From positions 751,951-815,950 of the forward strand of contig MNCI01016273.1 in assembly GCA_015680685.1 (NCBI GenBank): a stretch of DNA of 64,000 nt, written 5' to 3'. The DNA comes from Gnetum montanum (taxonomy: Eukaryota; Streptophyta; Gnetopsida; Gnetales; Gnetaceae). Made by a program: the position numbers and the translations under genes. Each line of letters starts with the position of its first letter. Position 1 is the stretch's first letter. Below the pieces are notes generated by a model. The model did not search any database, was not told the origin of the DNA, and was given only the letters and a program-made list of their open reading frames with translations. This document shows positions 22,697 to 34,977 of this stretch, piece after piece.

Positions 22697-24302
22697 CTAG
22701 CCAGTGTAACTATTGCCTCAATAGATGGACAACCATAATCTATTTTTCAGATCTTCTCCCTCCAACTAAGTCATGGGGGAGATGGCCATCCATGCTGACC
22801 ACTATCATGGCCTCTCAGTGTTTCTCGCTTTTTGTTTTTGTTTTTCTATCTTTTTTTTTTTTTTACTTTTTTGATTTTACAAATTTTTTATTTTCAAATT
22901 TTTCTAATTTATACCATTTTTAGTACCTTTTAACTTTCTTGATTATTTTAAACTTTATTATATATTTTACTTTATTTTGTTTCCTTTTTTTAAGTGTGGT
23001 ATTTACTCATTTTTGACATGGTTTATTTTTCATGGAACTAGTAGTGAGTCCATGTCATCCACCCATCCAATGAACTCTATGATTTTCCTTGTTTTGGGAA
23101 TTTGAAGTCCCTTCCATTAAAAGAAACTTTTAATTGATTGGTGACCTCAGTAGTTCCAAAATTAGGAAGGATCCAAAGGTTTGTAAAGGGAGTGACTTTA
23201 AGGGGACTTAATACTCTTTGTACTATTCTTCTTGCTTGAGTTCTTGAGTGTTTTTCATGGACTTCTTGCTGTTCCATACCACCCAATGACAGGAAGATAA
23301 ATAATGTCACTGCATGGTGTGGTTCCCATCATTCAAAAGAAAATAATGGGAATTCAAAGCACACCCCTTCAACTTGAATAACTCCTCACATGGTGTGGTT
23401 CCCATTTCAAAAAAAAAAAAAAAAAAAAAAAAAACAAAACAAAACAAAAAAAAACCATGGGATTTCAAAGTACACTTCTTGGACAAATAAAATGGCTACA
23501 AGGAATGGTTATGAGACTTGAATAAAATGCACCTATGCCTGATGGTCCCCTCTAACTAAGGCCCTCTCTCTTACTTCCTACTTCTCCTTTCTTATCTTTG
23601 TGGAATGGTGGTTGTTTTGTGGAAGCACTCTTGTGGCTCAAGTAAGTGGAATCAGTCTTAGAGTGGTGATGTGAAGTCACTAAAATCGGCTGGTTTTGGA
23701 TTGGACTAGGGATGGAACTTCTCGAGTCATTTTAACCACAAATTTCACAAGGAACTTCTTTTGACCTCAATTTGGAACTCCATTCCACCTTCTTTATCAT
23801 CCATCCATGCTACTATAATTCACCTCATTGTCATGTTCTATGTTATGCTCTATGTATTAGTTTGATGTGTTGGGATTCTCAAGTGGATTCTTTTGGGTTG
23901 GTCCTTAACTTGTCATGATCATTAAATTGACTATGGGGCCCCACAGACCCCTTAGTTGAGGTTATGCAAGGGTAAAAAGGGCATGAGCCTACTACGGGGA
24001 GGTCCCACTTGCATAGCTTTTGGCTTGATTAGTTAACATTGCTTTCCTTTGGCATTGCTACAATCCTATATTTTGTATTTTCCATTGTGTAAACCACTCA
24101 GTACTCCTCAATCTTTCATTACATTCATCCATTGAATCAATTTTTCTTCATTTTTTCAAATTTATGAACTTCAATGCCCTCTTCTCATGATTTCATACTG
24201 TTCTTGGTCTTCTAAGCTTTCATTTGACCCTAATTTCATTGAAAATTTCCTTGTATTTTGAAAGTTTGACCAAGGTCAACAATAGTCAATGGTGGTCAAT
24301 AG
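22697..24302 (+). other. Spacer of element B between pol and ORF3
   Basis: No protein domain is visible. It starts with a T-rich, polypyrimidine-like stretch (22828-22995), then has two copies of catggtgtggttcccat (about 23312 and 23390) flanking sequence that includes a 26-base A run and AAAAC repeats (23409-23454). The part at 23953-24020 is conserved in the spacer of element A. Just before the cassette, gtcaacaatagtcaatggtggtcaatag (24275-24302) has three short gtcaa repeats. Confidence 0.7.
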
Positions 24303-24549
24303 TTGCATTGATGAGACCTCATCGATGTAGCTGACCACGTTGATGAGGCCTCATCAACGTAGCCAACCACATTGATGAGGCCCTTGTGCATTGACCATGT
24401 TGACAAGGCCCTCTTGAGGGCCTTGTCAATGTGGTTGGTTGCATTGATGAGGCCTCATCGATACAGCCTCATCAATGTGGTTGGTTGTGTGGACAAGTGA
24501 GGCCCCATCGACAAGGCGTCGTTGATGTAGTGCAAAAATACTATATATA
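24303..24549 (+). promoter_or_regulatory. Internal palindrome cassette and TATA box before ORF3 of B
   Basis: About eight tandem variants of ttgatgaggcctcatcaa and ttgacaaggcc...ggccttgtcaa fill 24303-24530. The copy at 24337-24360 is a perfect 24-base palindrome centred on AGGCCT. The array ends gttgatgtagtg and is followed by the TATA box tatatata (24542-24549). The LTRs of the same element carry the same repeat type ending in atgtagtg before their own TATA box (15657-15684 and 28175-28202). This duplicated layout suggests an internal promoter for ORF3, 465 bases downstream. Activity is inferred. Confidence 0.6.
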
Positions 24550-25014
24550 CCACTAGATACTTTGGAATTTTTTGTAATTTTCTCATAACACAAGGGGAAT
24601 TTTTGTAATTTTTCAAAGCCCAAAACCTTCCAGAGCCCATAACATTTAGACCATTTGTTCAAATCACTCCATTCTTTGATCCTACACTTACCAAAGTTAA
24701 GATCTTTATAGTGAGGGCCACAAACCTTAGGTTTTTGATGAAAAAATGATGGAATTTTTTGGAAATTTTCCTAACTCCTCCAAAAGGTTAATAACCTTAA
24801 CCATATATAAACATCAACTTTTTCTAAGTTAGCCCTTCCAACAACCTTCAAGATGAATTATTCATAATAACACATAAAATAAATAATAATAGAATTCATT
24901 AAATCAACCATAATCACAACTTAGCCAAGTGTAAATATCCTCAAGAGTTAATATATCCTAATTGTTTCAAGGTTACATAATGATTACTAATCCATGGTCT
25001 TATTGTGATTACAG

Positions 25015-27826
25015 ATGGCACCCAAACAAAAGCATCCATAGGAAGGAGAACCCTCACAACCACAGGAGAACAACAAGAGTGACCCATGCAATGGGACCTC
25101 TTCATGAAGAACCCAAAGTGAAATTTGTTCGATAGATTCCAAAGGAAGAAGTGCCTATTGAACAATCCCAATGAGGAGTAGTGCCTGGACCCATGCCAAG
25201 GCCTGAGGTCACTCTAACTCAAGCTTGCCTAGACATCATCAAGTTCCTAGAAATCCAAAGATTCGTTTCTCAAGAGATAAACTTTAGGCCAATTTTGGAA
25301 AAAGCTCCAGAGGATGTAAAGACACAATTGCAAGCCACTTCCATGTGGCCAATCATCACATCTAGTGGAGAATGGTACATGGAAGAGATCTATCTCTTCT
25401 AGAATAGCCAAAGGCTAGGGTCCATTATAAAAATCAAGGACATTCAAGTGTTCTACTCAATGGAGGCTATTGCATAAGCACCGAGGTTGCCAAATAGTGG
25501 AACACAGTTGGTAGAAATATCAACAAAAGGTGATCCTGAGGCAAAAAGGGGATGGACCTAGTGATGCTATAGAGTGGACCATAAGAAGTATGGTGCGCTC
25601 ACACTGGTAAAGCAGATTTATTTCAAGATTATGCCCTATCACCTCAATCCCACGGTGAGGCCAAGCAAGGTGACTACTTTGTATGCTCGAGCATGTATCA
25701 CTCTAAATGGAAAATTTCGCATTAATATTCTATAGCTGATTTATTTAGAGATTGAAAAGCACTTCAAGGAGAACGAATGTGGAAGGAAGACCTTGCCCTT
25801 TTCGTGCCTTATCAAGAAACTTTGCAAGAGGGTAGGTATTGTTCACTACTCAAATAACACTCTCAAGCATGCTCCCTTGGCCTCATGAGTAGAAATCATG
25901 AAAGATAAGAAGCTAATGATTACTCAAGAAGAGGAGCTATTGACACCACCACTCACTCAAGAAACAACACTAGAGGCCCATACAGTCCTTTAGCATTTGC
26001 GTCAAATCTAAGAAAATCTCTTGAGCAAGTAAGAGCAACAAGTAGGAATGAGTGGGATGGATCCATTTGTGTATCAGCTAGTGATGAGTCACCTTAATGA
26101 GGTGGCCCAAACAGTTAATTAGATGGAGAGAGGTAGTCCCATTTTCTCTGTCCAAAGAATGTAGCTACCTTTGAGGTCATATCCCAACACTCAAAAGATG
26201 ATAGTGTCACTAGCAACACACCATTTATTCTCAGAAAACTCTTAAAATGCCACCACTTTCTTGGTGCGGGTGGAGGAAGGTGAAGAGGCAATTGTTATAG
26301 TGATGCAACACCAAGGGTAGGAGAAAAAAATAGATGTGGTAGCTGACTATGTAGCTAAAGCACTGAATGCATCCATGGAATATATACTAGAAGTATCTAC
26401 ACTTTAAGATGTGAAGATTTTTGCAAGCATGGTCAGTAGGAAATTAAACATAGCCTAGCACATACAATTGCTAGAACAACTAGTAGAATCAGGCAACTGA
26501 CTTTGAACATCTTTGATCTTCTGGAGAACATCACTGCAACCCAGTTGGAGTTGTTGAATGTAAGGGGTAGATGCATCATCTTGCAAGGGCAACTAGAAAT
26601 GGCTCAAGAGAAAAATCAATGCTTGGCCATGGAGGTTGCTAAACTTCATGCTCGACTTATAGAACAAGTAATCCTTAGCCTGATAATGATAAGAGATGAA
26701 GCTATCAAACAACTTCAAGAACGATTTCAAAAGGCTAAGGAGGAATTAGTAATGACCATCTTTAAGTAGTTCATGGAAAAAGCTAAAACAGACTCAATCA
26801 AAAAGGACTTGAATCAAATGCACCAAGAGAATGAAGCATTGATCGCACAAAATCATCGCCTACAAAATGTTGATGCTCAGAGAGATCAAATGAAAGAGTT
26901 CATTCATCAATAGTAGGAGCAACTTGCCAAGGTAAATACTAAACTGAGGAAATTGGCGTGGAGGACCATAATTTATCAATGGACGAGGTATGCACCTTGT
27001 GACAAAATTCTACCATTGATATTGCTACCTGGAAGAATGAAGCTCTCAAATTTGAGAGAGTGAAAAATCACTATAGGGACCAGGTTGGTTTGCAAAAGGA
27101 AATTAATGAAAAACAAATCCAGATGGCAAAGATGAAAGTGAATGAAGCCCTCCAGCAACTCCAATAAGGAAGACAGATGTAGTAGCCCATCCTTGATGGG
27201 ATTGATGTCTACAACAAAGTAGAGATTCACTTGAAAGAGTTATAGATTGAAAAAATGACAAATTATATGGAGTTGGCCAATCTCCATTACACAAACCTGG
27301 AAATGCTAATAGCCGAATGACCATGGTTGAAATTGGAGAAACAAGGGGCTTTCTCGTATATGCTATACAAGGTTGAGTTCAAACACCATAAGGACACTAA
27401 GAAAAAGCTTGAGACTCTAATGCTAAAATTGAAGTTCTCAAAGGGTGATTCATAGATTAATGATCCATTGCTAAGGACCTAGCTAGAAAGATGAATAACT
27501 ACTAGGAGCTGAAGAACACAGTGAGAGCATTCAACATTGAATGCAAATAGTTCACTGCTTGGTTCATCAATGACAAGGAGTTGTTTCTAGCGATCCCGTG
27601 TCCTTGGGATGTTCCCATTCCAACCCACATTGGGGAAGTTGCATGGATAGTGCATGATCCTAGGAGTAAGGAGGAGAAAATGAAAGCACTATTGGATGCT
27701 TTCTCCCGCTTGCTTGAAGTTGGAGTAGTAGTAGGACAATCACAAGTGCCTCAACCACCACTAGTGCATGAAGCTGGTAAGGGTCCCATAGAGTCTCAAG
27801 AACCTCCAATTCTTGGGACCATTTGA
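25015..27826 (+). pseudogene. ORF3 of element B (decayed)
   Basis: The frame starts MAPKQKHP at 25015, directly after acag. It can be followed with about 25 stops or shifts to VHEAGKGPIESQEP and a stop at 27826 (about 930 codons). The N-terminal third has EVTLTQACLDIIKFLEIQRF, KAPEDVKTQLQATSMWPII and then HLNPTVRPSKVTTLYARA, GKFRINIL and LPFSCLIKKLCKRVGIV. This order resembles the 'putative plant transposon protein' domain (Pfam Transposase_32) found in plant Ty3/gypsy-associated frames. The C-terminal half (26500-27500) is rich in heptad-like LEMAQEKNQ and EVAKLHARL, predicting a coiled coil. I see no signal peptide or membrane helix. Function is unknown; the domain match is from memory and needs a profile search. 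Confidence 0.75.
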
Positions 27827-28050
27827 TCTTCTCCAACAAGCTTTACACCATCAAGGAATGTGTTGTCCAATTTTTGAAGAGTTGTATCATGATGTTAAAT
27901 TTTGTGTCCTGAACACCACCATTTTTGTAATGTGTTGATCCGTACACCCAAGCACTGTCAAAGTTACTTAGTTGTTTTGTTGAAGGAAAGTTAGTCAATA
28001 ATCCCATACCTTTCCAATTTTGTGAAAGAACTCAAGGACAAGTTTTCATT

Positions 28051-28064
28051 CAATCGTGTGGGTA
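28051..28064 (+). other. Presumed polypurine tract of element B
   Basis: caatcgtgtgggta lies immediately before the 3' LTR. It is short and interrupted, but the ggg(g)ta end matches element A (minus strand cattggggta, 6900-6891). Confidence 0.5.
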
Positions 28065-28972
28065 TGATGAGTTATTGTTGGTTGGTTGCGTCGACAAGGC
28101 CTTGTTGACATAGTTGACCATGTCGACGAGGCCTCATCGATGCATCTCACCCTACATCAATGAGACCCTATCTATGTAGTGTCTATCCATCACCTATAAA
28201 TACATGCCTACCAATCACATTTATGGCAAGCTCTTACATTTTTTTCATTTGAAAGTTAGAAATTTTTCCCCTGACTGCGCATAACATGAGTCATTGAGTG
28301 TAAGGATCTTTATTTAAGCATTGTTTTACTTGAGCATGACAGTGTGTGTGGCAATAAAGATAAGCTTTCTTATAAACCTTGTAGCACTTTGTATAGATTA
28401 GTTATTTTATTTATGCATTCCATGTTTTCAATTATTTATTAATTATTCTCAATTATTTCACAAATATTTTCTAAGCAATTGAGTTAATGAGGTTATTAAG
28501 CTAGATAGATTAAATACATAAGTACGACCATTTCGAGTGTAACATGTATTTTCTTGGTAATCCCAATAGCGTTATTACTTGGTACACCCAGTAGTGTAGC
28601 ACTTGGTCACCTAGCAGTGAATACGTGGGTTTAGGACATGTATAGAAAGTGGGAATAGATACTTATGTTAGGATTAGTTAAATGCTAGTAAATTAGTTAA
28701 TTTAGAATAGTTAATCAAATTACTTTTATCCATATTTAAGCACCGATATATAAAACATCAAAATGACAAAAATCGAATGACTTAGTTACACTTAATCATA
28801 CCATCAAACATCACAAGTGTAATTGGGAAGATAATGATTGATCTTAAGGCTAGATTCACTTCCTAAAGGGCTAGTGCACTAGAAATGATGAAGTCCATAG
28901 AATTTGACTGGATCACATGTGAATGCTTTGTGATTCGTATGGTTGGGCATAGGGGTACCTCACCATTGATCA
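28065..28972 (+). repeat. 3' LTR of element B
   Basis: It starts TGATGAGTTATTG and ends TTGATCA, length 908. It aligns with 15546-16466 throughout. Its cassette is better preserved than in the 5' copy, with tcgacaaggccttgttga (28091-28108) and tcgacgaggcctcatcga (28123-28140), both near-perfect palindromes. The TATA box cctataaatac begins at 28193. Confidence 0.94.
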
Positions 28973-28977
28973 TTAAG

Positions 28978-31889
28978 CAATAATCAAATACAACACTACT
29001 ATAGTCCATCAAATATAGAATGTTGAAGTATACAAGAGATCATAGTTTATACGTTAATGATTAATGAATAAAGTTAATAATAATAACATCAAAATATAAA
29101 TCCCTAAGTCTAGGAAAAAAATAAATGATGATCATAAGTATTTTGGCATAAGGCCCACCACCTCCTCCAATAATGCTAAGACCTAAAATAATAAAGTATG
29201 TTAATAAAGACTAAGTAGGATCCTTTGTTATCTTTCCTTGATCAAGTGAGGGTAAGCATGATAGATCAAATATGTGTATAAGAGAGCACTTCAACCTAGA
29301 AAATCACATGTCAGCAAACAATTCATAAAACTAAAATTAAACAAAAAAAATCATCTATCTCTTAAGGTAGAGAATGAGCTTAACCTAAAATGACCATCCC
29401 CTATTGCTACCAACCCACCAATCATGAAGACTAGCACACATCATGCTTAGTGTAAAATATGAGAAATAGCTTGCCATGAATACTTTCAAATCCCAAATTC
29501 AAAAAATCACATAAAATTAAACCATGCCCATGAAACTTAATTTATTAGTTTCATTGGTCCTAGTGATGTTCAAAATCTATTTTTCAAAAATCATACTAGT
29601 GTTAGAGATGTTGAACATTCCCTCTAGCATTCTGGAGGTACATGGAAGCTAGTGAAGATCACAACACTCCCTTTCTTTTATGGAGTTAAGGTCACAACAA
29701 GTGCCTCACTCATGAGTAACAGTGAGGTTTAGTTAATCATACGTTATAATGCTAATCATCAATTAAGCATAAAAACTCAATGATAGCTCCTAGAAATAGT
29801 AAATAACAAGTGCAATTGGGTCACAACTAACTAAAAGCCTAAAGTAGGCATAACAAGCAATAATATGATATCATAAATGTAATAGATCTAGAGGCAAGAG
29901 TACATCGCTAAATATAAATAGGTAAGAGTAACTTCAAGGGGAGTCAAACTCAATCCAAATCATTATGCTTATTAACTAATATAAAAAATTCCATAAATAT
30001 GTTAAAATATATTCCAAAATCAAATGTACTCAAATTTGAGCATAGGAGCTAAAATAATGATAATATGAGAAACTACTCAAAAAAATGTTGCTACTTTTAT
30101 CATAACCCATACAATGTAACATTACTACTTTAGACACTTCTTACTTGAAATGTTTGTGGTTTGAACATTTAATGTGTTTTTTTCTAACCTATGTTTATGC
30201 TTATTGACCTTTTTATTATATTGATTAAGCTTTTATATGGGAGGTGAGCTATGTGACTAGCTATGTTTTTTAATTTCCTTTTATTTTTTTTTAAAATATT
30301 TTAAGGTTTATTATAGTCTTATAGTTAGTTTTAATTTTAATAATTTTTAATACTTTTGTTATACACTAGTAGTTTTATACATTTATATTCTTATATTTGA
30401 GTCCAGTTTAATATTTTTGGTATTTTGGATTATCTTTAATTTAACATATATGTACTAACCTCTTTTGCAAGAGTTTTTAGTTAGTAGGTATTAGGCACTA
30501 GATGGGTCATTGGCATATGGGATACAACTTTGGTTTTTGGTATGATTTTTTTGTTTAAATTATATATTTTTGGTAAAATTATATTTTAAATATTTTATAT
30601 TTAATATATCTAAGCATTTGTATTAGAGGGTGCTAGCCCTTTCATTAGTTATCCTTTTGGACCTTAGACCTTGTTATTAGTTTGGGCTTAGATATAGCTA
30701 TCAACTTGGGGTTAGACATAGCTATTAACTTGTTCATAGAAGATGTCCCTTAGGCTAATGATGGGTAGTAACCATGTGAGGAAAAATAATTTAGAAATAT
30801 TTTGATAATTAAATTTTTTTTAATTTAGTTTTTTCTCATGAAGGCTTCCTTGCCCAATCTTGTTAAACCACTGCTAAAATATAAGCCTGATCATTATTTC
30901 ATGAGAGAGAACATCCTTTTTACCTTACCTTGCTAACATCTAAGAGATAGAACTAAAGATGCCGACTCCCAGATTAGAGAGATATGTGGATTTAGATTTG
31001 TGTTATCGATCAAGATTTATGATAAGCCATATTTGAGATCTCATTTTAGATCTTTCATAAATCTAATTATTAATTTATGATTTTGCCTAGGATTTGAAGA
31101 CTATTTGAGAGATTAAACCCATATAAGGACCCTTTCTATAGTGCTATCAATTTCAAGTAGGTTAATTTGGTGTTTTTCTCCTTTGGTTTTGGTAATTATC
31201 ATTAGTGTGCATTGTTTGAATTTTTGCAACTATTTGTTGATTTTCTTGATTTTCATATTTAAATATTTAAATATTTATTTTTTGCATTTTGGCAATTTCT
31301 AAGATTCAATATCATGCATAAGATGTTATTCAACATTTTGATCAAGTTTTATAATGTTTTGACCATGTTTTATTTTTGTTCTATCTATCAAAAATTTAGC
31401 TCTAGAAGTAGGGTCATGTTTTTGATCCTTGAGATGACTCCAAGTGATGCTAGCCTAGAAGGAAAAAATGTTTAGCATGTTGACATAGATCACAAAGCAT
31501 CCTTCTCATTTTTTTGTGATAAGGTCACAATAAATAAAATAATATATTTTTGGAATCAACACTAAAAATGGAGAAACTTTTGTAAAACAACCCCTAACTT
31601 TTGGGCAACATAAAATTGTAAAAATGGCTAAAATTACATTTAAGGTTCCTAGAATGCTTGAAAATTAGCAATTAGAAATTGTTGGTATTTTAGAACTTAT
31701 AGGAGCCTATAATGACTATAAGAAGATTATATCTCAATTTTTAAATATTTTGATATTTTCCAAACATTCATCTGAACTCATATTTTAAGCTTTAACCCCA
31801 TTAGCACATGAAAAATTTTTGTTTGACAACATTTCTTAACCTACTGGACTAAATCTTCTAGTTGGATGTTTGACATTCTTTGACAATTT
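28978..31889. other. AT-rich intergenic DNA, no gene recognised
   Basis: The sequence changes from A-rich on the plus strand to T-rich after about 30150, as is common for decayed transposon DNA. I found no coding motif, LTR pair or repeat array. The left part continues the host sequence into which B inserted. Confidence 0.5.
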
Positions 31890-32370
31890 ATCTACTAATA
31901 TTTATTTTATAAATATGAGATTTAGGCTCATCCACCATTTAGTAAAATGTGAGACTTACACTTATCAACTATTGAATTCAATGTGAATTTAGATTCATCA
32001 ATTATATGTTTGTTATGAATTTTAGACTCACGAGTTCTTTGGTTTGAATTTATTGGCTTTGTTGGACATTTAGGTTTGTCTCCTCACCAACTAAGGATTT
32101 GTTCGTTATTGGATTTTTGTGTGTGTTGGATTTCAATTTTGGTTTATCCAACTATTTGATTATATATGGATTTCAAACTTAGGAATTATATATGTAGGAC
32201 TTAGTCTCACTGATCATTTATATATAGGTTTCAGAATTATGAATCACATATATGTAGGTTTTAGAGTCATCAATCATTATGTGGAATTCAGCCTGATTGA
32301 TCATTTATATATGGATTTCAAAATCATTAATTATTTAACAAAATGTGGATTTTAGACTCACTAGCATTGG
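31890..32370 (+). repeat. Diverged ~33-bp minisatellite
   Basis: Variants of atatatggattttagactcatcaatcattt recur about 12-14 times (for example at 31912, 31968, 32163, 32224, 32257, 32299 and 32341), alternating tagactca/cagaatcat with gatcatttatatat. In one frame the repeats translate to an ~11-residue pattern (IDHLYMDFKI), but there is no reason to think this is a protein. Copies are strongly diverged. Confidence 0.7.
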
Positions 32371-32445
32371 TAATTTGATTTATTCATTGATTGGGTTAAG
32401 GATGGCAATAGAGTTTTTAGTTTATAACTAACTATGGATTTGATA

Positions 32446-32474
32446 TTATTTATTATTATTATTATTATTATTAT
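32446..32474 (+). repeat. (ATT)n microsatellite
   Basis: A nearly uninterrupted run of about nine ATT units, with one ATTT interruption at the start. Confidence 0.95.
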
Positions 32475-34844
32475 GGTCTAGTGCTAGCTCAATTTGGCTA
32501 ACGTTTGTTTGCAGCTACCCATGTGCATGACTATCTAGCTACTTGATTCATCCAACCAAACCTATAAAGGAGTATTTTTGCTAGTTGGTTTACCCTACTA
32601 AATCTTAGGACCGTTTCACTTAGTTTCTGTGATTTTCAAGTAATTATATTAGTTTTGATGAGAATGATATAGAAGATATAACTGATGATTAAATTTTCAT
32701 GTTTTTGGGCTTTAAGTTAATTTTTTAATTCTAGTTTAAGTTTAATTGTATGGTATAATGTTCAGCAAGGATTGTAGATTTGGAATATGTATGGGATTTA
32801 TACTATTTCTACCTATCTTAGGTGCAAGTCAACTCAAATTCGGATTTAGTTATGCTGCATGGTTTATTATGTTTTATTCAATTTATCAATTATGTAACAT
32901 TATAGTTTAATGATTTTTTGGATGTAAATGTACTTTTAATTTCATATTTATATGTATTTTGAATCATGTAGTTTTGTTCTTATTTCATTTATTCATGTAC
33001 AAGTTAATTTTAATAGTTATTTGTATACATATGTTATTGTTAATTTCTAGCTTGAGTAATAGGTTTCATCCTACTTTTGGTAGTGAATAGGTTAAGTTTG
33101 GTATACATGGTACTTTTATCACTAATTTTTAAACATGTTTATATTTTTCTACATTTTCTTACCACTATGTACCTATCATTTCTTGGATGCCTACTACTTT
33201 GGCTATTCATTTTTCTTGGCATCCATTCAAATTTAATTATGTAGTATCTTACCTTTTTACATATCTATATTTTATTTAAGTAATACCTTACTAGCATAAG
33301 CTTGGTTGCATAGTGTTACAAACAAATTCATTGCAAGCTGAAGCTTTAGATTGTGACAAGTATCATGAATCCTAAATAAGTCACAACATTTGACTATGGT
33401 TGCAATGAAAGTCATAATAAACTCTAATGGCAAGTAGTAATAGGTCACCATAAACATTATTAAAAACTACCACTAATAGTATGATACAAGTTGTAACATC
33501 AATTGTATGGATATGTCATTAATCCAATGGGAGAAAAATATACATCTTTGCTTAATCAAACTAGTGAACAACAACCTAGAAATGAGGGAAAAACTATAAT
33601 ATCTTTCAAAACATAAAAGTAATATTACTACAATAAGGACTGATGCATAAAAATTGCAATCTTTTGATACAATGCGAATAATTGCTAATATGAAATTTTC
33701 ATTAATAATACAATGAAAAATAAATTAAAATTGTAACTTATCACCTTACTATCAAATCCAAACCAAAATGCACAATAGAATAGAAGATACATTAGTATAA
33801 ATTATAAATCTATGTTCTAACGTGAACAAACATACCCACATATCAACATTTTGCTATAAAAAAAGTGGATACATAATAACCTATAAAAGCTACGTAACCT
33901 ATAGAAAAACATAGATTTTGGTTGATCCATAAATGTTGATCCATAAATATCGAAGAAGGGTTAAATACTTTCACCTATTTACACTACATAAAAACTCAAG
34001 AAGATGCATATCACAATGAACCAACTATGATACATACATATGCAAACCATGAATTCACACATAGCTACATCTACACAACCTACAAAGCTTCCACCTTCTA
34101 TACCACAAAATTTCACAATGTACTAACTAGACTTTAGAATAGGGTAGATATAGGTTTTTTCTAAAATAGTTGATAGTAATAAACAAAAAGACTAGGAAAA
34201 CCTAAATGTAAAGTTTGATCTCTCATAACTACATTGAATTAAAGTTTAAGAGCTTCCTATTCTTTCTAGTCATGTCATCCACTCTAAAAATAAGCAGAAG
34301 TTAACTTAAGACTTTCTACATAAGAACTACTCATTCTAATGTAACCAACTCATTCACATAAAGTATTTAGTAATAAAATAAGACATAATAAAATTACTAA
34401 TGCTAACTCACATAATGCTTAACTCTATAAAATACAAGCATAAAATATAAAATCTAACTAATTACATCTCTAATATATAAAACTTAAAAATCCAAAAATA
34501 AAACATAAAATATCTAAGCTATACCATGCTAATTGATAAACATAAAATATATAATGCAACCTAATCATTAAAAAAAAAAGATATCTCAAATCATAAGATA
34601 CATGCTCATAATATTATACAAAGTGTATGACCTCTTCAATATACCTAGCAAAGCATGACCAAGCATTAAGAGAAAATGCATCACAAGGATAGCACACAAA
34701 TACTTATGTAAGTGGTACCTTGAAGAGCTAGCCAACATTCATGGTATTTATGCACTTATTTAACTAGGTTAATGCATAGACATATTATATTATAATTCAT
34801 AAATAATATAAATACATAATTAATGTATAATCACTCTAGCACAT
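32475..34844. other. AT-rich intergenic DNA, no gene recognised
   Basis: T-rich up to about 33270 and then A-rich. Short diverged repeats around gtaatagg and gtcacaa occur near 33300-33500. No coding domain is seen. The right part (34760-34843) resembles 120-190, the presumed inner part of the element E LTR. Confidence 0.5.
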
Positions 34845-34977
34845 GAACATCACATCAATCCATCAGATAAGAACATTAATAAGACTATCATAAGAGAATA
34901 TGCATAAAGAGATCAAGACCAAAGTAAAATGCACTAGCTCAAGGTATATAAAAAATGTGGAGTATTACAAAATCACT
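34845..34977 (-). repeat. LTR terminus related to element E
   Basis: It aligns with 788-943: shared blocks include aagactatcataagagaatat and gtatataaaaaatgtgg. Minus-strand reading starts TGTAATACTCCACA at about 34977. The flank beyond is not purine-rich, so this is either a 5' LTR or a solo LTR start. The other end and a target duplication could not be found. Confidence 0.65.

Larger units (their letters stand above)
15546..28972 (+). mobile_element. Element B: Athila/Tat-like Ty3/gypsy retrotransposon with ORF3
   Basis: This 13.4-kb element has LTRs at 15546-16466 and 28065-28972 and a perfect target duplication TTAAG (15541-15545 and 28973-28977). The order is primer-binding site, gag (about 16640-19060), protease, RT, RNase H and integrase (19072-22696), a spacer (22697-24302), an internal palindrome cassette with TATA box (24303-24549) and ORF3 (25015-27826). 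The RT box FIDEFSTYG, the tRNA-Asp-type primer site and an extra frame after pol are all traits of the Athila/Tat branch. All frames are broken by stops or shifts, so it is dead. It is the most complete reference copy of its family in this window. Confidence 0.94.

Noticed and set aside
23409-23454. Poly(A) tail of a processed gene or LINE
   Set aside because: No 3' end of a gene precedes it and no target duplication was found. It lies within the non-coding spacer of element B.
24303-24530. CRISPR-like array
   Set aside because: The repeats are palindromic, diverged and without unique spacers of constant length, and the context is a plant retrotransposon.
25015-27826. ORF3 as a retroviral-type envelope gene
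   Set aside because: Position after pol fits, but no signal peptide, membrane helix or cleavage site is visible, and the domain wording points elsewhere.
32119-32355. 78-residue open frame with an ~11-residue repeat
   Set aside because: The pattern comes from the DNA minisatellite. There is no conserved start, and neighbouring repeats contain stops.
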